8,914 bases of DNA from Acidobacteriota bacterium (GTDB taxonomy: Bacteria; Acidobacteriota; Terriglobia; Versatilivoradales; Versatilivoraceae). The stretch's first letter is position 1. The number at the start of each line of letters is the position of its first letter. Below, one piece after another: positions 1 through 6,422 of this stretch. The stretch spans positions 1 through 8,914 of the forward strand of contig JAPOZE010000199.1 in the NCBI GenBank assembly GCA_026706225.1, written 5' to 3'. The notes under the pieces were generated by a model. That model did no database searches. It had not been told where the DNA came from and saw nothing but the letters and a program-made list of their open reading frames with translations. Made by a program: the position numbers and the translations under genes.

Positions 1-13
1 GGCGGTGCTTGTC

Positions 14-31
14 TGAAACCACCCGGTTTCA
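14..31. repeat. Perfect inverted repeat (7-bp stem, 4-nt loop)
   Basis: TGAAACC at 14-20 pairs exactly with GGTTTCA at 25-31 around the loop ACCC. It lies 11 bases from the stronger GC-rich hairpin at 43-63, downstream of the minus-strand unit. Neither reading direction is followed by a T-run, so a simple intrinsic terminator is not shown. It could be a second element of a tandem terminator, an mRNA 3'-end stabiliser or part of a dispersed palindromic repeat. Confidence 0.4.
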
Positions 32-42
32 TCCTGTATGAT

Positions 43-63
43 CCGCCCCGTCGTCCGGGGCGG
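43..63 (-). terminator. GC-rich hairpin, probable transcription terminator of the minus-strand unit
   Basis: CCGCCCCG at 43-50 pairs perfectly with CGGGGCGG at 56-63 around a 5-base loop. The hairpin sits about 54 bases downstream of the last minus-strand stop codon (117-119), where a terminator for that unit is expected. It lacks a U-tract, so it would be a non-canonical terminator, or it may instead protect the transcript 3' end. The perfect stem is observed; the role is inferred from position. Confidence 0.45.
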
Positions 64-70
64 GGGCCGG

Positions 71-98
71 GCTAACCACTGGTCACTAGCCACTTGAA
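71..98. repeat. Degenerate heptanucleotide tandem repeat
   Basis: Four successive 7-base units can be read: GCTAACC, ACTGGTC, ACTAGCC and ACTTGAA, with a consensus near ACTAGCC. The middle two differ at two positions and the outer two are more diverged. The array lies between the hairpins and the peptidase remnant in non-coding DNA. Such a short array could be chance or the worn edge of an intergenic heptamer repeat family. Confidence 0.3.
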
Positions 99-116
99 TT
101 TCCCCACCCGGAACTT

Positions 117-272
117 TCAGGCGATCCAGATGTCGCGGCTGATGATCGACTCCGGTGTCAAAATCTCACGGCCGGTCTCCGTCACCAGCACCACGTCCTC
201 CAGTCCATACTTGTTGCTCACCTCCCAGAGGGGATATCCGCCCCGGTGGTAGAAGAAGGGTTCAATCTCAAG
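117..272 (-). pseudogene. C-terminal remnant of an M24-family (Xaa-Pro aminopeptidase/creatinase-like) peptidase
   Basis: The minus strand stays open for 51 codons before the TGA at 117-119, starting LEIEP and containing GLEDVVLVTETG and REILTP. This matches the end of M24 'pita-bread' metallopeptidases, where a conserved Glu in the (T/E)IEP strand binds the second metal and an ED-x-x-x-VTE-x-G strand closes the fold. Everything upstream, roughly 300 residues including the metal-binding Asp and His, is absent: the frame is closed by an in-frame TGA at 273-275, and that DNA encodes the preceding TPP-binding protein. No ATG start exists; a GTG inside the stretch would give only about 37 residues. 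The frame overlaps the end of the TPP gene by five bases. It is most simply a deletion scar joining two former neighbours; an assembly join is the alternative. Confidence 0.7.
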
Positions 273-801
273 TCATATCCCGGGTTACCAGCAGGGCGAC
301 GGGCGTCGACAGATGATGGGCCTTCTCGACCGAGGCTTTGACCTTGGGGACGTCCTGCTCGTCGTGGAGGTAGTCGAAGGGCAGTCCCCAAGCCCGCAAG
401 GTGGGCTCGGTGAGCAGCGCCGCCGAGTCCACATCGGGACGGCTCAACAGATGCGGGTCGAGCTTGTCGGGTCGTGGGCCGACGCGTTCCAGCTTGGCAT
501 AACCCCGAACGGTGATCAGACAGAGAAGGGGGACCCTCATCCGCAGGACCGTGCCGCGAAAGCTGTCCCCGCTCTCCAGCAAGCCGGTGTTCTGAATCAG
601 GACCGCCGGGGCTCGGCCCCCCATCCAAAGCCCGGCCGCCATGGCGAAGGCCTCCCCTTCGCGGGTGACCAGGCGGATGACGGGCTCTCCAGCCTCTTTC
701 AGAAGGGAGAACAGGGCCGCCGAGCTGTTGTCGGGCAGTCCCACCAGGTCAGTGATTCCTGCCCCGCAAAGCGCCTCGGCAATGGACCGGGCCTTGGCCA
801 T
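268..801 (-). CDS. Thiamine-pyrophosphate-binding protein, sulfopyruvate/phosphonopyruvate decarboxylase alpha-subunit-like
   Basis: This 177-residue protein is one complete TPP-enzyme pyrimidine-binding (PYR) domain, the usual size of a sulfopyruvate decarboxylase alpha subunit. Near residue 20 it has GLPDNS, then TREGEAFAMAAG at 46-57, where E48 aligns with the glutamate that activates the cofactor's aminopyrimidine ring. QNTGLLESGDSFRG follows, typical of the alpha-subunit family. In this family alpha pairs with a beta subunit carrying the GDG diphosphate-binding motif to decarboxylate sulfopyruvate or a related 2-oxo acid in the cytoplasm. No beta gene is present; a peptidase remnant follows instead. 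The start lies four bases after the propeller gene's stop, so the two are probably co-transcribed and translationally coupled; only a weak purine stretch precedes the ATG. The C-terminus (VALLVTRDM) looks near natural. The family call is firm; the substrate is unknown. Confidence 0.85.
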   Translation of the reverse strand: MAKARSIAEALCGAGITDLVGLPDNSSAALFSLLKEAGEPVIRLVTREGEAFAMAAGLWMGGRAPAVLIQNTGLLESGDSFRGTVLRMRVPLLCLITVRGYAKLERVGPRPDKLDPHLLSRPDVDSAALLTEPTLRAWGLPFDYLHDEQDVPKVKASVEKAHHLSTPVALLVTRDMT

Positions 802-805
802 GACG

Positions 806-2140
806 CTATCTCAAAGCCAGGTCGAAGCAGGCCATTTCCTGGGAATTTCGGACCAGCAGCAGTCCTTCGGAGATGGCAGGGTGATTCCAGGTCCTGCCTC
901 GAATCGCGGAGAAGCGGGACAGCTCCTGGTGCCGCTCGGGATCGGCCTTGACCAGCACCAGTTCACCCGACTCGGTCAGGACGACCAGGTGGTCCCAGGC
1001 CAACAGAAGCTGTCCATGCCCGTAGCGGCCTCCTTTCCACATGAGCTCGCCGGTCTCGGCCCGGATACAGGCCAGGATGCCTTCGTCGAGACCGTAGACA
1101 AACCCGTCCTTCAGCACCGAGCAGGTGAACTTGTTCTTCATGCGGCGATTCTGCCACAGGGGGCTGGCCGCAAAACCCTTGGAAGTCCGGTCTACCTGCA
1201 CCACCGCCGCGCCATGGCCGTAGCCCGCCGAGATGAAGACCCGGTCCTGCCCCAACAGGATCGGCTGGGCGACGTTGACGTCATAGTCGGTGATCCAGGG
1301 GAACTCCCAAAGTAGAGATCCATCCTCGCCCGAGAGCCCCATCATTCGCCTGGCGCTCACGATCAGAAGCTGGGGTTGTCCGGCCAGGGTCACCCACATG
1401 GGAGAGGTGTAGGCCTGCTTGTCGCTCAGCGATTTCCACAAGGCATTCCCCGTTTCCTTGTGGTAGGCCGCCACCGATCTGCCGCGGGAACCTCCCGGGA
1501 GCACGATGACCTTCTCTTCCACGATCAGGGGCGAGGCCGACATGCCCCAGGTCAGGTTCCTGGCCCGACTGTCCTTCAGAATGTTTCGAGACCAGATCAA
1601 ACGCCCCTCGGAGGCATCCAGGCAGTGCAGCTCTCCGGTGGCTCCCAGCGCGTAGATACGGCCTTGGTGCCAGGTCGGAGTGGCCCGGGGCCCGTCCCCG
1701 CCCAGGGACTCGTCGAAGAAGGCCTCCCAGGAATGGGTCCAGACCTCATCTCCCGTCCGTATATCGTAAGCCGCCACCACTTCCCGGGGGCCGCGCTGCT
1801 CGATGGTGAAGGCCCGCCCCTCGGCCAGTGCCAGGGAGGCGTATCCGCCTCCGACGGTCCGGCGCCAGAGGGGTTTCAATCCCTGCTCCGGCCAACGGGT
1901 CAGGATGGGGGCTCCCCGATAGTGGCCGTCACGCCGCGGCCCCCTGAAATCGGTCCATTCCTCGGCTGCCGACGGGGCCGCCGATGCGGTCCCCGCAATG
2001 CCGGCAATGGCGGGAGGCAAAGCAGCGCCGGACGGCCTGGTCTCACTCCCTTTCCAGAAAGGGAGCAGCGCCAAAGAAGCCAGCATCCCGCAGGCCAGAC
2101 CCCGCATCAGGCTCGAACGCATCCAGACTCTCAGGATCAT
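806..2140 (-). CDS. Secreted PQQ-like beta-propeller repeat protein (BamB-like fold), copy 1
   Basis: This 444-residue protein has a hydrophobic signal segment at about residues 14-29, an Ala/Pro-rich linker with a second hydrophobic stretch (about 39-55), then EEWTDFRGPRRDG, the opening strand usual in secreted PQQ-like propellers. Repeats with Trp-docking strands follow, such as TGDEVWTHSW, EGRLIWSRN, TGNALWKS, DGSLLWEF and TGELMWKG. It lacks the heme domain and size of PQQ-dependent alcohol dehydrogenases, so a binding or scaffold role in the periplasm or at the surface is likelier than catalysis. The open frame reaches to 2371, but the ATG at 2140 is chosen because AGGAGG lies four bases upstream and a signal peptide starts there; a longer protein would overlap the divergent gene. 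Internal ATGs at residues 7 and 12 are alternatives. It is paralogous to the protein at 7358-8722 and heads a unit with the TPP gene. Ligand unknown. Confidence 0.85.
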   Translation of the reverse strand: MILRVWMRSSLMRGLACGMLASLALLPFWKGSETRPSGAALPPAIAGIAGTASAAPSAAEEWTDFRGPRRDGHYRGAPILTRWPEQGLKPLWRRTVGGGYASLALAEGRAFTIEQRGPREVVAAYDIRTGDEVWTHSWEAFFDESLGGDGPRATPTWHQGRIYALGATGELHCLDASEGRLIWSRNILKDSRARNLTWGMSASPLIVEEKVIVLPGGSRGRSVAAYHKETGNALWKSLSDKQAYTSPMWVTLAGQPQLLIVSARRMMGLSGEDGSLLWEFPWITDYDVNVAQPILLGQDRVFISAGYGHGAAVVQVDRTSKGFAASPLWQNRRMKNKFTCSVLKDGFVYGLDEGILACIRAETGELMWKGGRYGHGQLLLAWDHLVVLTESGELVLVKADPERHQELSRFSAIRGRTWNHPAISEGLLLVRNSQEMACFDLALR

Positions 2141-2144
2141 GTCG

Positions 2145-2150
2145 CCTCCT
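2145..2150 (-). promoter_or_regulatory. Shine-Dalgarno AGGAGG fixing the start of propeller copy 1
   Basis: On the minus strand AGGAGG ends four bases before the ATG at 2138-2140. It is a perfect anti-16S match and selects this start over the upstream in-frame ATG at 2371. Confidence 0.75.
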
Positions 2151-2181
2151 CGACTGACTGCCGCTGGCCCAGGTTCCCCTG

Positions 2182-2210
2182 AAGATATCCCAGAGTGTCC
2201 GCCAGGCCAA
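2182..2210 (-). promoter_or_regulatory. Candidate sigma-70-type promoter for the minus-strand propeller/TPP unit
   Basis: Read on the minus strand, TTGGCC (2205-2210) and TATCTT (2182-2187) are separated by exactly 17 bases, each matching four of six consensus positions. The start point would fall near 2175, about 35 bases before the ATG. Spacing and position fit well; the hexamer matches are modest and could be chance. Confidence 0.3.
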
Positions 2211-2254
2211 CCGGAAGTTGTAATAAACTGGCCGGGCCCCCTCCGGATGGAAAA

Positions 2255-2260
2255 GAAAGG
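2255..2260 (+). promoter_or_regulatory. Shine-Dalgarno-like GAAAGG upstream of the TolB/CehA gene
   Basis: GAAAGG ends seven bases before the ATG at 2268 and favours that start. The in-frame ATG at 2247 has only a C-rich stretch upstream. Confidence 0.5.
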
Positions 2261-2267
2261 CCCGATC

Positions 2268-4883
2268 ATGAACCCCACACCTCGGATGTCTCCTCTCTTC
2301 TGGATCCTGCTGCTGGCCCTGGGAGGAATGGCCTCCACAGGCTGCTCCCGCTCCCCTGCCCCCCCGGACACAGCCCGGCAAGCAGCGCCCCGGACCGGCG
2401 GAACCTATGGCGCCGCCAGGCACGGCGGCGGCTACATGCACAACTACTACCTGCCGCCGGCGCCTTCGTCCACGCCCTGGGCTCCCGCCTGGTCTCCGGA
2501 CGGCGAGCAGATCGCCGTCGGGCTTCAGGGCTCCATCTGGCGAATTGACCTGGCCAGCCGGGAAGCCTTCGAACTGACTTACGATGGGCACTATCACTCC
2601 TCCCCCGACTGGTCCCCTGACGGAAAATGGATCGTCCATACCGCCGACCACGGGGGCCACACCATTCAGCTTCAAATACTGAACCTGGAAACGGGAGAGT
2701 CCCACGCCCTGACCGACGACTCCCACCTCTACGCCGATCCCGTCTTTTCCCCGGACGGCAACCGGTTGGCCTACGTTTCCACCGAACCCGGCGGGTACTT
2801 CAACATCTACGTGCGTCCCATCCGGGAGGGACGCTGGACCGGACCGGCCACCGCCCTCACCCGGGACCACTCCTACGGCAGGAATCGCCTCTACTTCGGG
2901 GAATGGGACATGCACATTCAACCTGACTGGACCCCGGACGGGAAAGAGCTGCTCTTTCTTTCCAACCGGGGCGTCCCCCTGGGATCGGGACACGTGTGGC
3001 GCATGCCGGCCGAGAAGCCGGGCATGGCCAGGGCCGAGCCCGTCCTCAAGGAGCAGAGCCTCTACCGCACCCGCCCCCACGTCTCGCACGATGGGAAGCG
3101 CTTCATCTATTCTTCCACCGGCGGCGCAGCCGACCAGTACAGCCACCTCTACGTGCTCCCCATTGACGGCGGGGCGCCTTACAAGCTGACCTTCGGAGGT
3201 TACGACCACTTCCATCCCCGCTGGTCGCCGGACGGAGAGCGGATTGCCTACATCTCGAACCAGCCCCCGCTTCCATCCGGTCCCGGTCTGCCCCGGTTGT
3301 GGCTGATGGAGACTTACGGCGGCCGCAAGCAGAGGGTGCAGCCCCGGAAAACCCACTGGAAGCGCCCCATGGGCATGCTCCGGGCGGAGGTGCGGGACAG
3401 CAGCACCGGCCGCAAGACGGCTGCCCGGATCTACGGGCGGGCGGCCGACGGAAAGTTCTATCCCCCCGGAGACAGCTACGCTCGGGTCGGCATCTCGGGA
3501 GAGCCTCTGTTCCATACCGGCGGAGAATTCGAGATGAGGCTGCCCCCGGGGAAAATGACCCTGGAGGCGGTCAAGGGACTGGAGTACCGGCCGGCCCGCC
3601 AGGAGGTGGAGATCCGTGCCGGCGAGGTCTCCCGGGTCAGCCTGGTGCTGTCGCCGATGGTCGACATGGCCGCGCGGGGATGGTACAGCGGCTCCACCCA
3701 CGTGCACATGAACTACGGGGGAAACCTGCGGAATACGCTGGAGAACCTGATGTTTCTGGCCAGAGCCGAGGATCAGGACGTGGTCTGCGAACTGATCGCC
3801 AACAAGGACAACCGCATCCTGGATTGGGACGCCTTTGTCCCCAACCGGGTCGAGCACCCAGTCTCCATCTCCGATCCCGACCGGGTGGTGATCGTGGGGG
3901 AGGAGTACCGCCCCCCCTTTCACGGCCACGTCTCGCTGCTGGGACTTCGAGACCATCTCATCTCACCCTTCACCACCGGCTACGAAGGCACTGCCATCGA
4001 GAGCCTCTATCCCAGCAACACCGACATGTTTCGCAAGGCCAGGGCGCAGGGAGCGCTGGTGGGATATGTCCACGCCTATTCCGGGGAAACCGATCCCCTG
4101 GACAGGGGCCTGACCCACGCCAGGACTTTCCCGGTGGATGCGGCCCTGGGCACGGTCGACACCCTGGAGTGGTCCTCGCCCAACTCGGCTACCCTGCGCG
4201 TCTGGCACCACACCCTGAACAACGACCTGGGCATCACGCCGGTGGGGGGCGAGGACGCCATCACCGACCTGCACCGTTCCAGCCTGCCGGGGGCATTCAG
4301 GACCTACGCCTACCTGAAGGGCAAGCTGACGGCGGAATCCTGGATCGAGTCGGTGCGGCAGGGAAGGACCTTCATCAGCAGCGGTCCGCTGCTGGACTTC
4401 GGCATCGACGGCCGGATTCCTGGGGAAGAACTGGAACTGCCCGAGGAAGGCGGAACCATCCGCCTGGAGGCCACGGTACGGTCCATCGTCCCACTGGAAC
4501 GGGTGACCCTCTATGGCAATGGCGAGGTGCTCAAGGAGTTCCCTCTCACCGAGGGGCAGTCTGAGGTCTCCATAAAGGAGGCGCTCGAGGTCAGCCAGAG
4601 CGGATGGTTCAGCCTGACGGCCACCGGACCCCGCCGTTCCCATCCCCTGGAGACCGGCTACCCCATGGCCGCTACCAACGCCATCCGGGTCTACGTCGGG
4701 GACGGCAAGATTCGCAGCCGGCGCTCGGCCGAGTACTTCATGCGATGGATCGACCGCCTCAAGCAGCAGGCGGAGGAGTGGCCGGATTGGAGGTCATCCG
4801 AAGAGAGAGCTCACGTTCTGGGACAGTTCGATGAGGCCAGGGGTGTCTACGAGCGGTTGGCCAGGGAAGCGGATGGGGAGTGA
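2268..4883 (+). CDS. Lipoprotein fusing a TolB-like propeller to a CehA/McbA-family PHP metallohydrolase
   Basis: This is an 871-residue exported protein. A hydrophobic segment (10-22) ends in ASTGC, so C26 is a probable lipidated cysteine. Six PD40/TolB-type repeats with WSPDG or a variant run from about residue 72 to 345 (first at W75, last at W319). A beta-sandwich, carboxypeptidase-regulatory-like stretch (about 368-470) leads to the PHP-type domain of CehA/McbA hydrolases. Probable metal ligands are H478 and H480 (THVHM), E545/E546 (GEEYR), H552/H554 (HGH), H602 (YVHAY) and the GGED turn at 660-663. CehA and McbA hydrolyse aryl carbamates such as carbaryl; the true substrate of fused homologues is unknown, and esters, amides or phosphoesters are possible. 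The last 150 residues form another beta region and a charged helical tail. The propeller may bind substrate or partners at the envelope. The frame is open back to 1998, but the signal peptide and GAAAGG support 2268. It diverges from the propeller unit. Confidence 0.88.
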   Translation: MNPTPRMSPLFWILLLALGGMASTGCSRSPAPPDTARQAAPRTGGTYGAARHGGGYMHNYYLPPAPSSTPWAPAWSPDGEQIAVGLQGSIWRIDLASREAFELTYDGHYHSSPDWSPDGKWIVHTADHGGHTIQLQILNLETGESHALTDDSHLYADPVFSPDGNRLAYVSTEPGGYFNIYVRPIREGRWTGPATALTRDHSYGRNRLYFGEWDMHIQPDWTPDGKELLFLSNRGVPLGSGHVWRMPAEKPGMARAEPVLKEQSLYRTRPHVSHDGKRFIYSSTGGAADQYSHLYVLPIDGGAPYKLTFGGYDHFHPRWSPDGERIAYISNQPPLPSGPGLPRLWLMETYGGRKQRVQPRKTHWKRPMGMLRAEVRDSSTGRKTAARIYGRAADGKFYPPGDSYARVGISGEPLFHTGGEFEMRLPPGKMTLEAVKGLEYRPARQEVEIRAGEVSRVSLVLSPMVDMAARGWYSGSTHVHMNYGGNLRNTLENLMFLARAEDQDVVCELIANKDNRILDWDAFVPNRVEHPVSISDPDRVVIVGEEYRPPFHGHVSLLGLRDHLISPFTTGYEGTAIESLYPSNTDMFRKARAQGALVGYVHAYSGETDPLDRGLTHARTFPVDAALGTVDTLEWSSPNSATLRVWHHTLNNDLGITPVGGEDAITDLHRSSLPGAFRTYAYLKGKLTAESWIESVRQGRTFISSGPLLDFGIDGRIPGEELELPEEGGTIRLEATVRSIVPLERVTLYGNGEVLKEFPLTEGQSEVSIKEALEVSQSGWFSLTATGPRRSHPLETGYPMAATNAIRVYVGDGKIRSRRSAEYFMRWIDRLKQQAEEWPDWRSSEERAHVLGQFDEARGVYERLAREADGE

Positions 4884-4897
4884 GGGGCCCGTCCCCT
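4883..4897. terminator. Small hairpin between convergent stop codons
   Basis: AGGGG (4883-4887) pairs with CCCCT (4893-4897) around a 5-base loop, filling the 14-base gap between the two convergent genes. It could act in both directions, but the stem is only five pairs with no T-run, so it may be chance. Confidence 0.2.
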
Positions 4898-6241
4898 TCA
4901 ATTCCCGGCGGAGGCGGCGGCCGACCAGGCGGTGAGGTCTCCCACCCGGTAGGCGTCGGCGAAGCTCTCGGCGGTCACCTGCACCCTGCCGCTGGTCGCC
5001 TTGGACCCGAAAGCCATGAGGGCGGTCTGAAAGTTGCTGGTCCCGGGAATTTCCAAGCACATTTCGATGATTCGGGGCTGGTCGAATTCCCAAGGCTCGG
5101 AGGAATGCCGGGCGCCGGAAAGGGTAAGGCTGGAGGGACTGCCGGTGAGCTTTCCTGTCAGGTCAAAGGCCCGGAACCGGAGTGCAGTGCCGGCGGGAGC
5201 GGCGTCTCCCGGCTGAGCGGTGACCGAGGCCAGGCTGACATTGCGCCCGTTGCCGAATATGGCGGTCAGCACCCGGCAATCCCCGTCCCCCAGCCAATCG
5301 CGGGGGGATTGGCCGGCCACCGACAGCAGCTCCTCGATCACACCGCTGTTCCGGTTCTCGATCAGGGAACGTCCCTGGACCTGCAGGGAAGCGGCCGTGC
5401 AGGGGGAGCGCGCGTACACATAGACGGATCCAGTCACCAGGTTCTGCGCTTCGGTGGTGGTCAGAGTCACGATCTCGGCGCCTTCCCTGGGAATGGTGGC
5501 CTGGTAGAGGTTACGGTCCATGGACTGGCCGTTGAAAGATACCGCCGGACCCTCCGAAGTGCCCTGGTGAAACAGCAGGGCAACCTCGCAGGCGCTGGGG
5601 TTGGGATCGCTGTTGGCGATGACCACTTCGGTGGCGGCGGTGCTTTCCCCCTGCGTGCCCAGGTAAACCTGGGGCAGGTTGGCCACGGTGGCGCAGGGCA
5701 AGCCGTCCCACAGGGAAAGACAGAAGGGATCCTCATCCGCCAGTTGGAACCGCCCCGTGCTGCTGACCCCCTGGTTGCACCAACCGGTGTAGGTGCCGCC
5801 CGCTGCCGAGGTGAAGTGGAGGAGGGTGCTGCAGGTCTCCTGACCGGGACTGGCCGAGGTTGTAGTCAGAGTTGCCGTGTCGGGACCGGTCCTGCGGTAG
5901 GTATAACTCCCGAAATTGTCCAGGGGAAGGCCCTCCGACAGGGTCCTGGTGGCGTTGAATTCCCTGTCGTCCCGGAAGAGCAGCGCGAGGCCCTCGGGGT
6001 TTCCTTCCGAGCTGATCCCTTCGAGGCTGAACTGCATCCCCGTCAGCTCCTCCGGAGCCAAACCCGGCTGTCCATTCTCGGCCCCGACATCGACGGTGCT
6101 GACCAGAACCAGGAGGCCGGCAACCGCCCACCATAACAGGCCCAACTTCTCCGCGCCGCCGGTTGTCCGAAGCAATGGCGCCGGCGCTTCCCGGAGACGG
6201 AGCCGACAAGCAGGCAACGGCGGTCTGCTGGCTTCAAACAT
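4898..6241 (-). CDS. Secreted cysteine-rich protein of unknown function
   Basis: The 447-residue product is not recognised as a named family. A positively charged N-terminal stretch of about 32 residues precedes a hydrophobic segment (33-50) and a plausible signal-peptidase site after A54 (DVGA/EN). The mature part is beta-rich with many Thr/Ser/Gly. Its first third, with GSYTYRRTGPDTATLTTT followed by CSTLLHFTSAAGGTYTG, resembles a beta-sandwich or lipocalin-like module seen in other secreted bacterial proteins with YTY-x-x-TG-x-x-TATLT signatures; this is from memory of the pattern. Eight cysteines occur after the signal, enough for four disulfides, suggesting an extracellular or periplasmic location. 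The start at 6241 is chosen because GGGAGG lies seven bases upstream; the frame is open to 6400 without that support. It converges on the TolB/CehA gene and diverges from the dioxygenase gene. A surface-binding or adhesion role is only a guess. Confidence 0.75.
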   Translation of the reverse strand: MFEASRPPLPACRLRLREAPAPLLRTTGGAEKLGLLWWAVAGLLVLVSTVDVGAENGQPGLAPEELTGMQFSLEGISSEGNPEGLALLFRDDREFNATRTLSEGLPLDNFGSYTYRRTGPDTATLTTTSASPGQETCSTLLHFTSAAGGTYTGWCNQGVSSTGRFQLADEDPFCLSLWDGLPCATVANLPQVYLGTQGESTAATEVVIANSDPNPSACEVALLFHQGTSEGPAVSFNGQSMDRNLYQATIPREGAEIVTLTTTEAQNLVTGSVYVYARSPCTAASLQVQGRSLIENRNSGVIEELLSVAGQSPRDWLGDGDCRVLTAIFGNGRNVSLASVTAQPGDAAPAGTALRFRAFDLTGKLTGSPSSLTLSGARHSSEPWEFDQPRIIEMCLEIPGTSNFQTALMAFGSKATSGRVQVTAESFADAYRVGDLTAWSAAASAGN

Positions 6242-6248
6242 CGCCAAA

Positions 6249-6254
6249 CCTCCC
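6249..6254 (-). promoter_or_regulatory. Shine-Dalgarno GGGAGG for the cysteine-rich secreted protein
   Basis: On the minus strand GGGAGG ends seven bases before the ATG at 6239-6241 and supports this start over the upstream in-frame ATG at 6400. Confidence 0.6.
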
Positions 6255-6301
6255 GGCAACCCAACCTCGAGGGCGAAACCGATCCCCTCCCGTGAAGCCC
6301 G

Positions 6302-6331
6302 AGCATACCCCAGACGAGACCGGCCCGGCAA
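6302..6331 (-). promoter_or_regulatory. Candidate promoter for the cysteine-rich protein, overlapping a small hairpin
   Basis: Minus-strand TTGCCG (6326-6331) and TATGCT (6302-6307) are spaced 18 bases apart, each with four of six consensus matches, about 55-60 bases before the ATG. A perfect 5-bp inverted repeat (CCGGC at 6325-6329, GCCGG at 6334-6338, loop AAGA) overlaps the -35 and could be an operator or chance in GC-rich DNA. Confidence 0.28.
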
Positions 6332-6383
6332 GAGCCGGCGGGAAACATCGGCGGTTCTGCTTTCTCTCTCACGGCATTCCGGA

Positions 6384-6389
6384 TACAAT
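6384..6389 (+). promoter_or_regulatory. Candidate -10 element (TACAAT) for the dioxygenase gene
   Basis: TACAAT matches five of six -10 consensus bases and lies 33 bases before the ATG, which would leave a short leader just covering the ribosome-binding site. No good -35 is seen at 16-18 bases upstream (TTTCTC at 6361-6366 is poor), so an activator or another sigma factor could be needed if it is real. Confidence 0.28.
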
Positions 6390-6406
6390 GGCCATCCCAC
6401 GAAACG

Positions 6407-6412
6407 AGGAGG
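6407..6412 (+). promoter_or_regulatory. Shine-Dalgarno AGGAGG for the dioxygenase gene
   Basis: AGGAGG lies 10 bases before the ATG at 6423. The spacing is slightly long, but no other in-frame start is nearby, so it fixes the start against the much longer open frame that extends back to 5916 through the divergent gene. Confidence 0.65.
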
Positions 6413-6422
6413 TGCCCCCGAG

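Noticed and set aside
313..951. Plus-strand open frame over the TPP gene
   Set aside because: It is opposite a convincing TPP-binding domain, crosses the junction into the propeller gene, and its product is Gly/Gln/Arg-rich with no motif.
806..2140. Propeller copy 1 as a PQQ-dependent alcohol or glucose dehydrogenase
   Set aside because: At about 444 residues it is shorter than quinoprotein dehydrogenases and I see no heme-binding CxxCH; it better fits the non-catalytic PQQ-like/BamB-type repeat group.
2043..3956. Long minus-strand open frame (637 codons) antisense to the TolB/CehA gene
   Set aside because: Its translation is Gly/Pro/Val/Arg-rich with no recognisable domain, and it lies opposite clear PD40 and metallohydrolase coding sequence. 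High GC at third positions removes stops from the opposite strand.
4880..6136. Plus-strand open frame (418 codons) antisense to the cysteine-rich protein
   Set aside because: Gly-rich translation without domain features. The minus-strand frame has a signal peptide, a ribosome-binding site and protein-like composition.
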